Assembly: GCA_031553415.1 (NCBI GenBank)
Contig: JAVBLO010000013.1
Coordinates: forward strand, 1 to 64,000
Source of the DNA: JAIRVZ01 sp031553415
GTDB lineage: Bacteria; Bacteroidota; Bacteroidia; Bacteroidales; Azobacteroidaceae
Direction of reading: 5' to 3'
DNA: 64,000 bases
Within the stretch, counting starts at the first letter, position 1. Every line of letters starts with the position of its first letter. Below the pieces are notes generated by a model. The model was not told where the DNA came from. It saw only the letters and a list, made by a program, of their open reading frames with translations, and did no database searches. A program made the translations under genes and the position numbers. Shown in pieces: positions 21,401-28,829 of the stretch.

Positions 21401-24400
21401 AGCATCTGTTTTGCCTGCAATTAAATCTACAGGAGTAGAAGTACTACCATCAATAACCTTTAATCTGTTCTGATCTCGATAAACCAATTTCATTTTTCCA
21501 TCATGGTTGAAATCGAACATGGTTAAAGCGGTAGAACCGGAAGCGTCGGTAGACGTCATATTCCAAAACTGTTCCAATTTGTTTGTTGATTGATTGTACT
21601 TGTAAGCGTACACTTTACTTGGTGTTGTAAGACAGATTTCAGGCTTACCGTCACCATCAATATCTCCGATAAAAGGAATGGAAGGACCATTTCCATAGAA
21701 AAGAGTATTTCCTGTAGTAACCAAAACCGGGTTGCCAAACAATTCTCCTGTTTTACCATTCCATGCATATAAGACCGCATTTCCTTTGGTTGTCAGGGGA
21801 GTTCCGGAAGGAGCAGCCGTATGGCGGGTTACGATAACATCCAAATATCCATCACCATTGATATCTGCTATGGCAGTAGCGCCGTCACCAACATTTGTCG
21901 CGGTTGCGGCAGTTTTCGAAAGTAATTTGCTGTTGTCTGTAGTACTATTGGAATTAGCTTTGATGTCAAGTTTGTAAATATGGTTACCTGCCACAAATTC
22001 CAATTTTCCGTCATTATCCATATCTGCTACAGACGGGAATTGACTTACATGTTGATTGGTAATTGTATGTCCGGCTCCATAGCCATAACCATCGTTTGTG
22101 CCTGTACCATGAATATTCATGTCGAGTAACAGATTACCTGTTTTTGCATTGAAAATCCTGTCATTTACCACTATTTCCGGTGTTCCATCTGCATTAACGT
22201 CAGCGATCAGAATGTTACAACCTGTACGGTTAGCTAACGCATACGCCTGATCAGAAATCCACTCCCTGTTACCTGATTCTATATCATAGCAAACCAAACG
22301 ACCTTCGGTTGCAGTATATCTTGAATCTCCGGCTCCGGCAATGAATAACTTAACTTTGCCGTCAATATTAGCGATAGCGCGGGTTCCTGTCATAGCCCGG
22401 AATGTTACACCTTTTGTAAAATCAGAAGTAGAAGAGAAATCCATTATTTTCTTCAACTCTCCTGTGGCTCCCTTAAAGATGTGTATTTTATTGCAAACCC
22501 AGGATGTTCCGCTTTGTACCGAACCTGCAGCCAAAATTTCAACTTCTCCGTCACCATCAACATCTCCTACCAAAGGAACATCCATTTCATGGATATAATC
22601 GACATAAGTACCTGTAGTTCCGGCAAGGATATTTTTATATCGTAATTGTATGTCAAATCCGGTAGAAGGAGTTCCTTCACAGTCATCATCTACTATATTA
22701 TCAGGATTGTTCCTTATTGTAACATATATCCATGCGGTAGAATTTCTTCCATTACCGTTGATTTGGTATTGGATAGAGTCGCGTCCGGCAAAATCAGTGG
22801 CAGGAGTATATACAAAGTTTTTACCATCCATACTTACTGAAGCTCCGGTAACAGAAGGACCTTGCAGTTGAGTGACCGTAATGTCGTTTACAGTAATACC
22901 GGAACCCCAAGTGTCATTGGCTAATTCGTCGATAGTTACCGGTGTATTCATTGGGGTAACAGCATAGTCATTGACTGCACCGATTGCAAAACAATCCGTG
23001 ATGTTTACAGTAACAGCTTCATCGCATACGCCACGGGTTGCAGTATAAACGCCTTCATCGAGCCGGCTGACATTGCTGATTGTTAATGTTTGCCCGGTTT
23101 GCCCTGTAATTTCCAGTCCATCCTTTTTCCAAATGTATGTTCCCGGAACACTTGCAGTAATTGTAAGTGTATTTCCTAAGCACAGGTTTTGTGTAGCTGC
23201 ACCTAAATTGAATGAAGGAACTACATTAATGGTTACCTGGTCTGTCAAATCAGCATAGCAATCAACTGTAGAGGTAACATGGATTGTATAAACTCCGTTC
23301 ATAGCTGCTGTCGCGTTCGGGATAGTTAATGTTTGCCCGCTCACTTTTGTTCCATCCGGTTTAGTCCATTCGTAGGTTACAGTACCGGGAACAGCGATTG
23401 CACTCAAACTGATAGTACTTCCTGAGCAAATATCCAATTTTTCAGCTACCGTTAAGAGTCCCATGTTCTGAACATCTTGCATAGTTATATTAGCTATGAT
23501 ACTTACATTACACTCTGTATCGGTTATCTTGATCCTGAAATTATCGTTCAGATTACCAAATCCGACAAAACGAGCTTCTGTTCCATCTGTTTTAGTTTGT
23601 GCTGCAGGTGCTCCAGACAATGGGTTTCCGCTTGCGTTTACAAATTCATATTTATATTTACCCGAACCGTTTTTGGCTTTGAGGGCTATATTGGCTGTTG
23701 TTATATCGCCCGGACACACAAATCCATAGGCATAATCCAATGCTATCGGGTTTGGAGTATAGGTAATTGTAAAGTAACTGCCATAAAGACAATCTCCACT
23801 GGCTTCTTGTTGCGCCTGAAATTTATAAGTACCCGCTTTGGTAAGGATAATAGAGGTGTTTGCTGCAAAAACCACAATATTAGCTCCGTTTACAGGATTG
23901 ATAATAGCCCCGGATATGGGCAATCCATTGGCATTCTTTACTACATCGGGTCCATCCACTAAGCGATAATACATAGGAAGGGTTTCAGGAACTTGAACAG
24001 GCGCTCCATCACTCCAGGTCCACTCATCATTTGCATTTACGTTATACTCTAAGTTTGACTGGCGAGTAATTTTATCGTCTCCGAAAGTTACTTTTAAACC
24101 GGCGCATACTTGCTGCGTAGTATAAGGATTCTGGACAATTTGAGGGTTTTTCAGGATAATAGTAACCGTTTGTGTTGCCTGACAAGGTCCTGCAACTTCA
24201 AATACATAAGCGCCTTCGGGTGCGCCTACAACTGCTTTTATGTTGCCTATATCATCTATTTCTTTCCAACCAAACACATCAAATATAGACCAATTGTTTG
24301 ACGTAGTGTAAGTCTGATTTTTCTTTGAAGCAAGTAGGGTTGGTAAAGTGCCTGAAGGCCAGCCAATAAACTTGATGGTAGTTCCTTTCTGTAAAACATT

Positions 24401-26329
24401 TACATCAAGACCTGTATCCCATTCTCCATGATGGTCTGCCACACCTATATACATCCGGCTTGCATTGTAAGTGCATCGGGTGGCGGTAGCATTTCCTATA
24501 AAATGTTTCTCGGAAACAGGACTAACCGGGACATAAATACCTGCCACACCATTCTCTCCTTCCCATTGATGAGAGGAATTTGTTCCGGGTAAACCTGAAG
24601 GGGGACCGTCCATGCCTTTCAAAACCTCTCCGCTCGCATCAACTATACGTATGTAATAGCGATTGCCTCCGGTAATACCGGTTATAATAACATCGCTGAG
24701 TTGATCACGGTCAGCTATATTACCTTGGTAAAATACCAAATTATTTTGCCCCACTGTGGTGGGCGTAGTTGAACTGACTGCCGCTGCTGCTGTTGCATTG
24801 TCAAATACATACATTTTTAGCGGAAAACACATGATGGAGTGTTCCCATCCTCCTGTGCTAAAGTCTATACCAACAATTTTGCAGGCATTGGCTCCGGTAC
24901 CTAATTTCCAGTCGAATGTAAAATAAGGACTATAAAAGTTAATCTTTTGTGTTTTGGTACAAGTTGATGATTTTACTCTTACATGTAAGTAAAATGCTTT
25001 CACTCCTGCATCACGGGCTGCTTTGTAACTATCATAAGGCAAGATGTATTTAAAGTCTCCATCCGCATCTTGCAAGGTTGAGGGATTTTTCCATTCGGAA
25101 GAACCTGAAGCAGGCGCGGTTGAGGAAGTGGTTATTGCCACTTCGTAATATTCTGAAAAATGATTATTCCAGAAATAAGCCAAAGATGGGTTTTCGTTTG
25201 CATCGATCACCAACGGTGCGCCGAATGCCACTTCATTGCAACTTCCGGGAAAAACTTTTTTAGTTGCTTCGGTATTGTAGGTTATACTTCCCGGAAAATT
25301 TGAGCTAAGCGCCCCAACTGTGAAGCTTTGAGTAGCGGTTCCGTTGCAGGCATCGGTAATTGTCATCGTATAGGATCCGGAAGCTAAGCCTGTGACACTA
25401 AAATCTTCATTCGGATTATTGACCGTTTTAGTGGTAACTGTTGTGCTGCCTTTTTTTACTTCCACGCTATAAGGTGCACGTCCGTTAGCGATTTGCGCAT
25501 TGTAAACTCCTGAAGGAGAACAAGGTAATGTATTTGCAATGCCTTTATCTACAATGTTCATTCCTTTATACTCTCCATAAGTGGGATGTCCGGCTACAGA
25601 TACACTTGCTAAAGAGAAATTAATAGTGCCCGAACAGGTAGCTTCCATATCTACACGGAAAGTTCCGAACGGAACATTATTGATTGTAAACTGATCGTTA
25701 CTCCACGAAACGTTTGTAGTATTCACTACAGTTGAACCATCCGAAACTTTTACCAATTTGTACTTTACATTGGTAAGTCCGCCTAATCCGGCACCGGTGG
25801 CAGTGCCGCCTTTCGTGAGTTGCAAAGTTATACTTCCCGAATTGGCACACAATGAAGGAGTGGTTGCTGTGGATTTCAAACCAAATCCCGTGCATTGAGC
25901 AAATGCTTCGGGGGAGGCAAAACTCATCATTGTTGTCAAAATAATACCTATTAACAGGTGTAATCGTTTTCTTTTTACTGTATCTTCTTTCCTCTTCTTT
26001 AAAAATATTTTCCCAAAAACAAAACCGAGTGCGCAAATGGATAAGAACCAAATGCCGTCACTTACAGGTAATCCGCCAATGGGTTGTCCTCCATTGATAG
26101 GGGCTTTTGAAGGAGATTGCAGTTTGCTGTTGCCAAAAGGTTTGAATGAGTCATCTTGTTGCGGCTGCCTGAATTCTTCGAACGATTGTTGAGCCGGGTT
26201 TGACGGCTCCATCAAGTCTATTTGTTGAGCAAAGACACCGGGTATAGTAAAAAGGAGCAGGAACAGGAGTAGTGCCCAGTTCTGCATACCACCCGGATTA
26301 AAAAATCGAGTTGTAGTCATAAGTGTCAT
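15467..26329 (-). CDS. Giant T9SS surface protein with two FG-GAP propeller blocks
   Basis: About 3,620 residues. ATG 26329 is taken; ATG 26320 or 26287 (directly before the signal peptide) are alternatives. Numbering here counts from a TTG one codon earlier. Order: signal peptide (17-35, VFAQ), linker, TM helix (93-110), basic loop, second signal-like helix ending AFAQ (145/146), SprB-like repeats, Ig-like domains (about 965-1110), a first FG-GAP/VCBS block (about 1250-1695, many DxDGDG-type calcium loops), a second (about 2010-2430), tandem AVDD...NDD cadherin-like domains (about 2630-2930), and a final type A T9SS sorting tail (about 3550-3621, ends GKIILK). Predicted function is surface adhesion or binding. 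No TAnnTTTG promoter points at it between 26330 and 27440. Confidence 0.88.
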   Translation of the reverse strand: MTLMTTTRFFNPGGMQNWALLLFLLLFTIPGVFAQQIDLMEPSNPAQQSFEEFRQPQQDDSFKPFGNSKLQSPSKAPINGGQPIGGLPVSDGIWFLSICALGFVFGKIFLKKRKEDTVKRKRLHLLIGIILTTMMSFASPEAFAQCTGFGLKSTATTPSLCANSGSITLQLTKGGTATGAGLGGLTNVKYKLVKVSDGSTVVNTTNVSWSNDQFTINNVPFGTFRVDMEATCSGTINFSLASVSVAGHPTYGEYKGMNIVDKGIANTLPCSPSGVYNAQIANGRAPYSVEVKKGSTTVTTKTVNNPNEDFSVTGLASGSYTMTITDACNGTATQSFTVGALSSNFPGSITYNTEATKKVFPGSCNEVAFGAPLVIDANENPSLAYFWNNHFSEYYEVAITTSSTAPASGSSEWKNPSTLQDADGDFKYILPYDSYKAARDAGVKAFYLHVRVKSSTCTKTQKINFYSPYFTFDWKLGTGANACKIVGIDFSTGGWEHSIMCFPLKMYVFDNATAAAAVSSTTPTTVGQNNLVFYQGNIADRDQLSDVIITGITGGNRYYIRIVDASGEVLKGMDGPPSGLPGTNSSHQWEGENGVAGIYVPVSPVSEKHFIGNATATRCTYNASRMYIGVADHHGEWDTGLDVNVLQKGTTIKFIGWPSGTLPTLLASKKNQTYTTSNNWSIFDVFGWKEIDDIGNIKAVVGAPEGAYVFEVAGPCQATQTVTIILKNPQIVQNPYTTQQVCAGLKVTFGDDKITRQSNLEYNVNANDEWTWSDGAPVQVPETLPMYYRLVDGPDVVKNANGLPISGAIINPVNGANIVVFAANTSIILTKAGTYKFQAQQEASGDCLYGSYFTITYTPNPIALDYAYGFVCPGDITTANIALKAKNGSGKYKYEFVNASGNPLSGAPAAQTKTDGTEARFVGFGNLNDNFRIKITDTECNVSIIANITMQDVQNMGLLTVAEKLDICSGSTISLSAIAVPGTVTYEWTKPDGTKVSGQTLTIPNATAAMNGVYTIHVTSTVDCYADLTDQVTINVVPSFNLGAATQNLCLGNTLTITASVPGTYIWKKDGLEITGQTGQTLTISNVSRLDEGVYTATRGVCDEAVTVNITDCFAIGAVNDYAVTPMNTPVTIDELANDTWGSGITVNDITVTQLQGPSVTGASVSMDGKNFVYTPATDFAGRDSIQYQINGNGRNSTAWIYVTIRNNPDNIVDDDCEGTPSTGFDIQLRYKNILAGTTGTYVDYIHEMDVPLVGDVDGDGEVEILAAGSVQSGTSWVCNKIHIFKGATGELKKIMDFSSTSDFTKGVTFRAMTGTRAIANIDGKVKLFIAGAGDSRYTATEGRLVCYDIESGNREWISDQAYALANRTGCNILIADVNADGTPEIVVNDRIFNAKTGNLLLDMNIHGTGTNDGYGYGAGHTITNQHVSQFPSVADMDNDGKLEFVAGNHIYKLDIKANSNSTTDNSKLLSKTAATATNVGDGATAIADINGDGYLDVIVTRHTAAPSGTPLTTKGNAVLYAWNGKTGELFGNPVLVTTGNTLFYGNGPSIPFIGDIDGDGKPEICLTTPSKVYAYKYNQSTNKLEQFWNMTSTDASGSTALTMFDFNHDGKMKLVYRDQNRLKVIDGSTSTPVDLIAGKTDAVCFSDTQNEYPVVADVTGDGRANIVVFGSANTTDASAGKGSVYVYEHVPGKPWAPSRKVWNQWAYNAVNVNNDLTIPKVQANPATIFENSNCSKRPYNAFLQQQTLLKENGCPMWALPTLEWVGDPTGNMNGTSLEISGTIVASGKVGIKAPLYITVYKNSVSTANALVTYKLNEDVLVGKEKGFIIPVINFDTSIEHLIIRLNDNTKGLDSNAATQTLCNTPGDKTLDFSNPKTIQVLTCLPSTVIDALAGKSFGTCSVNDLKASDLSATSSEGAAVSFNDDKKLVYSYKQGFTGFDIVNSSVVCNGTTYPFSVRIEVTECPDNIVIADCLGTPTAFDWSIVKEMEIGSGKAANNNLMPHIPIVVGDLNNDGNPDIAGVGNEWPYPVKIFWGPTFTSITKITLPGSNRLAMEGIAIAKVKIGADKDTTLLFVQGGKEVANLGTTIIRADKLYAYDPLHSATPYWSADCSVTGMANVADFNHDGWSEVFVGNIIYDAATGAKLCDGGSNNKGAMQPMGDADLTAVPQAADIFGLGYLSLIAGNQIYDVQLNSSRAANSGTMTVAKTVTPPATGCGDGFTVVADFDNDSKMEVLVRSMKPRTGTNAYSFEDSWLYLWTPHTDVPKILAQEKERNSMFGVPFVGDINGDRKAEIVTLTANGDPDVQNGFRARRYNGGANPATAFTSLWNINHKDQSGATGMSLFDFNRDGKMEIVYRDENSLDIFDGSTSTPTVLYSTPCYSATGIEYPVIADIFNDGHAHIITVSDYNELERTPTNFSPFSDIGKIRIYGGGSNPWAPARPVWNQYSYNVVNVNKDLTIPQFQINPARIFNGGTCGEVQPYNGFLVQQGLLNKYGCPLWLLPEVTWKSANVALVNSRADLKVEGTFTNSGDASFVAPIYISVYKNSVSGGNAIYTGKYNNPLAIGADATFSFTIPNIASFGSIETIIIRVNDNAKELDNNAPVQEICNSDIARPLAFPGSILAVDDVMVTDKPSVTINVLNNDDLGEYKNQPVTIIIPNPGNTGYPTNGTIQVVDGKIIYTPTAGWTGNDKFTYTIRVEDPENPGTYITSTADVIIYVIKAVDDYVYTSKNVPVKVKELNNDLLAGLTPHEVVVFENPNDPTDSRNIKPLHGTVVVNDDLTITYTPNSGYVGNDEFSYWVSVPNGNGGYYWTPAIVHVTISDGVLDAIDDHTVTDSKTPVIIPVLDNDDLGGRTPNDPNVVVTIPNSGESGYPGHGDIKVNSDNTITYTPNDPDWTGVDKFDYTLTTPEGSDNATVHVIVLKPEAPVYLSCPNDNVVMSVYNIPNVTFRWFRQSTGGTILSNTNSLTVTKNGLNAVESWFVEPAYTENGNTMTFSRYQVDVHLVPGLMYWKQNAIDHNWNNPANWVNISGNPLLDAFGKSFIYTVPRACTDVHIPGNAVSYPSLDETNTGRTSVYGNPECHDITYHFGGEVAKPHELSYHYAFVHYNFGHFASNTVNGTVLNGDASHSAAPMKRGRWYTLSAPLKNIVTGDFSVGGFPNMWQMGFKSLRNQAGNVYEGTWYSPENKMAIDIDKNLNYAISLYAEPMNEGVLGEGDHKNLNGLKGIFKIPYFEDADPNGYHRLHTKTAEGSRFGYYWYDSEGLPLEPGMFDYTARDYKSYRFIFEKADDTPDNNFGIDVPVTVENGSASYVMVANPFISSFDFKQFLLENSSLLDNHYLLYENGVYEPYHPIAGEYPLIAPLQAFFIKPAILGGNTSKLIFKKEFSVLRGMNESHQLKSASGSNGILKITAKNSTGSSRVLLSFNEPVSNIERLFSTDNPAIPQIYSLDAKQSRNAIQFVSESEEVRIPLGIFTKSTGEFELAFENIENLPLESIRLRDKLNVSNEYTDLLQNNKYVFTNPAGDLSDRFELVIKRAASGIDEQKVNNVNIYATGRVLHVESNGIISEIQVTNVQGLTVHSDFSVDSNLFTEDLMVPAGVYIVSAKLKTGESKTGKIILK

Positions 26330-26738
26330 CAATTAAAATTATTGTTTATAGTAGTGTGTTAATTATTCATTATTAAATCCTTTGAAATTCCCTCCGTCCT
26401 GACACACAACACGTCTTTTATATTTACATTGGGGGCTGGATAAAATCCGGGACCAAATGACTTTTTTCACAAAAAGCCCTCCGCCTATGTTTTCACAAAC
26501 AACAGGGGACGTAGAATTAATAAGGACTCGGGGAAATTCCAAAGGAAACATGTCATCAGTTAACAAATAACAAATGACGGGTGACAAGTTATTTGCCATT
26601 CGCCTTATATTGTTACCCGTTTTATTGTATTCAATTACTTGAACGTGTGTCATCTTCTGCTCTTAGTTGTGTATGTGTCAGTTTGTCTGAATGTGTGTCA
26701 TCCGCATGTATAGCTTGTTTCCGTATTCTTTTGAAGCT
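26330..26738. other. Leader region between the giant gene and the left inverted repeat
   Basis: 409 bases without a convincing gene. On the minus strand there is no TAnnTTTG box, so the giant gene has no canonical local promoter. Noted elements are a small AAATAAC/GTTATTT hairpin inside AACAAATAACAAATGAC words (26565-26594) and three direct TGTGTCA heptamers at 26646-26652, 26674-26680 and 26694-26700. This stretch would be the 5-prime leader if transcription came from beyond 26739. Confidence 0.5.
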
Positions 26739-26758
26739 AATCTTGCTTGCAGAGTAAG
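26739..26758 (+). repeat. Left 20-bp inverted repeat of candidate invertible segment
   Basis: Reads AATCTTGCTTGCAGAGTAAG and is the exact reverse complement of 27441-27460. Similarity ends sharply on both sides. The 17-base core has imperfect internal symmetry (CTTnCT, five bases, AGnAAG), as expected of a tyrosine-recombinase crossover site. Confidence 0.85.
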
Positions 26759-27252
26759 TTGAATGAATATTAGGATTTTCTATTCTTTTTTATAGTCAGT
26801 AAGATAGAAATTGAAATTTAGAGATGGATTTTGTTTTATTGAACATTTGTCGAACAATTAACCTGCCGGAGAGTATTCAATCCGGGAAGTTGTGATATGT
26901 AAATTGGCTACTGAGGCTTGTTTGTAGTAAATAGAGACAGCATTATCTGGTATTTTAGATGAGCATTATGCAGAACAAAGCAATTGCAAATAGCTGTTTT
27001 TTAGCAAATAACGAATATGAATCAGGATAAAAAATTCAGAAAGAATCAAAGGAAATTAATAGGTGGAGTACTGGAATATTTTTTTTAGAGTGTTAAAATT
27101 ACTTTTTTCATAGATCATGGAAGTGAAAAATAAGAAGCCGGGAATGACTTGGATGCTAAAAATAGGATAAATATATTCAACTTATTATAAATCAGGATGA
27201 AAGTTGTGTTTTATGCATTTGACAGGAATAAGGGTTAGATGTATGATAATTT

Positions 27253-27302
27253 ACACCAAGCCGGGATAATTTGTTTTTTCGAAAAAAACAATGGCGTGGT
27301 GT
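27253..27302. repeat. Long imperfect palindrome inside the candidate invertible segment
   Basis: Outer arms ACACCAAGCC (27253-27262) and GGCGTGGTGT (27293-27302) pair with one mismatch. The inner part TTGTTTTTTCGAAAAAAACAA (27271-27291) pairs around CG. It could be the terminator of the recombinase transcript, a protein-binding site, or a second recombination-related structure. Confidence 0.5.
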
Positions 27303-27387
27303 GTCCGGAAAAATTTGGATAATGAAATAATAGGCCTTTAATAATTAATGTTTTAACAGATATTTATAAAATATTAACATGAATAAA

Positions 27388-27419
27388 TTGTTTTGGCGCG
27401 ATATTTTATGCTAACTTTG
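27388..27419 (+). promoter_or_regulatory. Promoter just inside the right inverted repeat, facing outward
   Basis: Perfect -7 box TAACTTTG at 27412-27419, with TTG at 27388-27390 giving a 21-base spacer. Transcription would start near 27425, cross the right repeat and run antisense into the 3-prime end of the recombinase gene. No gene on the plus strand uses it in the present orientation. Confidence 0.65.
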
Positions 27420-27440
27420 TGCCTGTTATTCATAGTATTG

Positions 27441-27460
27441 CTTACTCTGCAAGCAAGATT
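27441..27460 (-). repeat. Right 20-bp inverted repeat of candidate invertible segment
   Basis: Exact reverse complement of 26739-26758 over all 20 bases. It lies 50 bases past the recombinase stop codon at 27511. Confidence 0.85.
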
Positions 27461-27510
27461 TTCTTTTCTTCTCAATGTGAATTTTTTATAAAATATTCTA
27501 CCGATTTGAC

Positions 27511-28821
27511 TTATGGTTCAGGCCTTGGAGATGCAGTTCTGGATGGTTGTTTTATAAAATGTAACAATATTTTGTGATTGGCCCGTCCCACTTCTGTATT
27601 ATCCACTTGAGCTATGTAAATGCTTGTTGTTTTCTCTGATTCATGTCCCATTCCCTGGCTGATGACTGGCAACGGTATCCCTTCGCGCGAAGCGATGGTC
27701 GCCCATGAATGTCTCGACACATAACTCGTGAGTTTCTCCCTGATGCCTGCCATTTCGGCGAGTTTCTTCAAATGACGGTTGTGTGCCGAAAGCGCCACTT
27801 TGGTTTTGCGGTGACGAGTAACCGGATCATCTTCTTCAGAAAGAGTAGGAAAAATATATCCTGAACTTCCGGATTTGTACTTGATGATTATTTGCCGGAT
27901 ACAATCTTCGAGTTTGATAACAATTAGCTGTCCTGTTTTTTTGCGATAGTAGCGGATGTATCCGTCAGTAATGTTTTCCTCTTTCAAATTGATTATGTCA
28001 ATGAACGACATTCCTTGTGCGAAGAAAGAAAATATGAATAAATCACGGGAAAATTCCAATGGGTTTATAAGGTTTTTAAAACTTTGTTCTTTGTTAGTTT
28101 TGGTTCCTGTAATTTCTTCTAAATTCAAAGAATAAATTTTTTGTATGGCCGGGATATTAATTGCCCGTTTTTGTGTAGAAGCGTTTCCTGTGAATACATT
28201 GGAAAAAGGATAGTCTTTTTTATCAGGAATGAGTTTTTCGCGTACGGCAGCATTGTACAATGCGCGCAGAGTGCGCATATAGCTCGATACTGTATTGGGT
28301 TTGAGTTTGTTGCTTCGCAGGTGACGTTCATAACTTTCAATAAGAGCCGGCGTGATTTTGTCTATATGCAGGTCTTTCCCTCCAAGGAATTTCAGGAAAC
28401 TGTTAGCTGTATATTTGTAAATATCCGCAGTTCCGGTACTTCCGACTTCTCGTAATATATCTACCTTTTTATATATATAAGCCACAAACAGGAGACTCTG
28501 TGGCTTATCCCGGAAATGCTGGATTATATCTGAAGCTGAAAAACTGACACCATCTGCATGCAGATTTTCAATTGTCCTGCGCATTTCCCTTACTTCCCGG
28601 TTCAGTTGCCTGCGCATAGAAATCAGTTCTTTGCGGCGTTTGGTTCCGATACTTTCATTGATCAATATCTCTTGTTTTTTTTCATCCCATTCTTCTGTGG
28701 CTAATTTATACGGGGTGGTTGTCATTCGTTCACGACGATGGCGGATGATGTGGAATACCAGTACACCCCGTCCAGGAGTGCGCAGGGATTCCCGCAATTT
28801 GAGCTTTACGGTTGTTTTCAT
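27511..28821 (-). CDS. Tyrosine site-specific recombinase, Bacteroides integrase type
   Basis: 436 residues. An Arm DNA-binding N-terminus (about 1-95) is followed by a SAM-like core-binding domain (about 115-205) and the catalytic domain (about 225-420). The beta-hairpin lysine (RKKTGQ), second arginine (SRHSWAT), histidine (GMGHES) and tyrosine nucleophile (TTSIYIAQ) are present. At the first arginine position the sequence reads FAQGMSF where relatives usually have xRGMxF, so this catalytic Arg is replaced by Gln. Such enzymes invert or integrate DNA. The adjacent 20-bp inverted repeats suggest it acts on them. Its own promoter is at 28866-28873, flanked by 12-bp inverted repeats. Confidence 0.88.
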   Translation of the reverse strand: MKTTVKLKLRESLRTPGRGVLVFHIIRHRRERMTTTPYKLATEEWDEKKQEILINESIGTKRRKELISMRRQLNREVREMRRTIENLHADGVSFSASDIIQHFRDKPQSLLFVAYIYKKVDILREVGSTGTADIYKYTANSFLKFLGGKDLHIDKITPALIESYERHLRSNKLKPNTVSSYMRTLRALYNAAVREKLIPDKKDYPFSNVFTGNASTQKRAINIPAIQKIYSLNLEEITGTKTNKEQSFKNLINPLEFSRDLFIFSFFAQGMSFIDIINLKEENITDGYIRYYRKKTGQLIVIKLEDCIRQIIIKYKSGSSGYIFPTLSEEDDPVTRHRKTKVALSAHNRHLKKLAEMAGIREKLTSYVSRHSWATIASREGIPLPVISQGMGHESEKTTSIYIAQVDNTEVGRANHKILLHFIKQPSRTASPRPEP

Positions 28822-28829
28822 TACACTTA

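Larger units (their letters stand above)
26739..27460. other. Candidate invertible promoter segment (682 bases between repeats)
   Basis: Perfect 20-bp inverted repeats enclose 682 AT-rich bases without a supported gene, next to a tyrosine recombinase (27511-28821) on one side and the promoterless giant surface gene on the other. The only TAnnTTTG box seen inside (27412-27419) points right, away from the giant gene. Inversion would move it to about 26780-26787 pointing left into that gene. This arrangement is the known design of phase-variable surface genes in Bacteroides; inversion here is inferred and not shown. Confidence 0.6.

Noticed and set aside
26363..26653. 96-codon minus-strand frame upstream of the giant gene
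   Set aside because: No recognisable domain, partly made of word-like repeats, and no promoter box. Treated as leader sequence.
27017..27088. 23-codon plus-strand frame resembling the start of a PspC domain (KNQRKLIGGVLEYF)
   Set aside because: The similarity is very short and the frame stops at once. It may be a relic, but cannot be supported as a gene.
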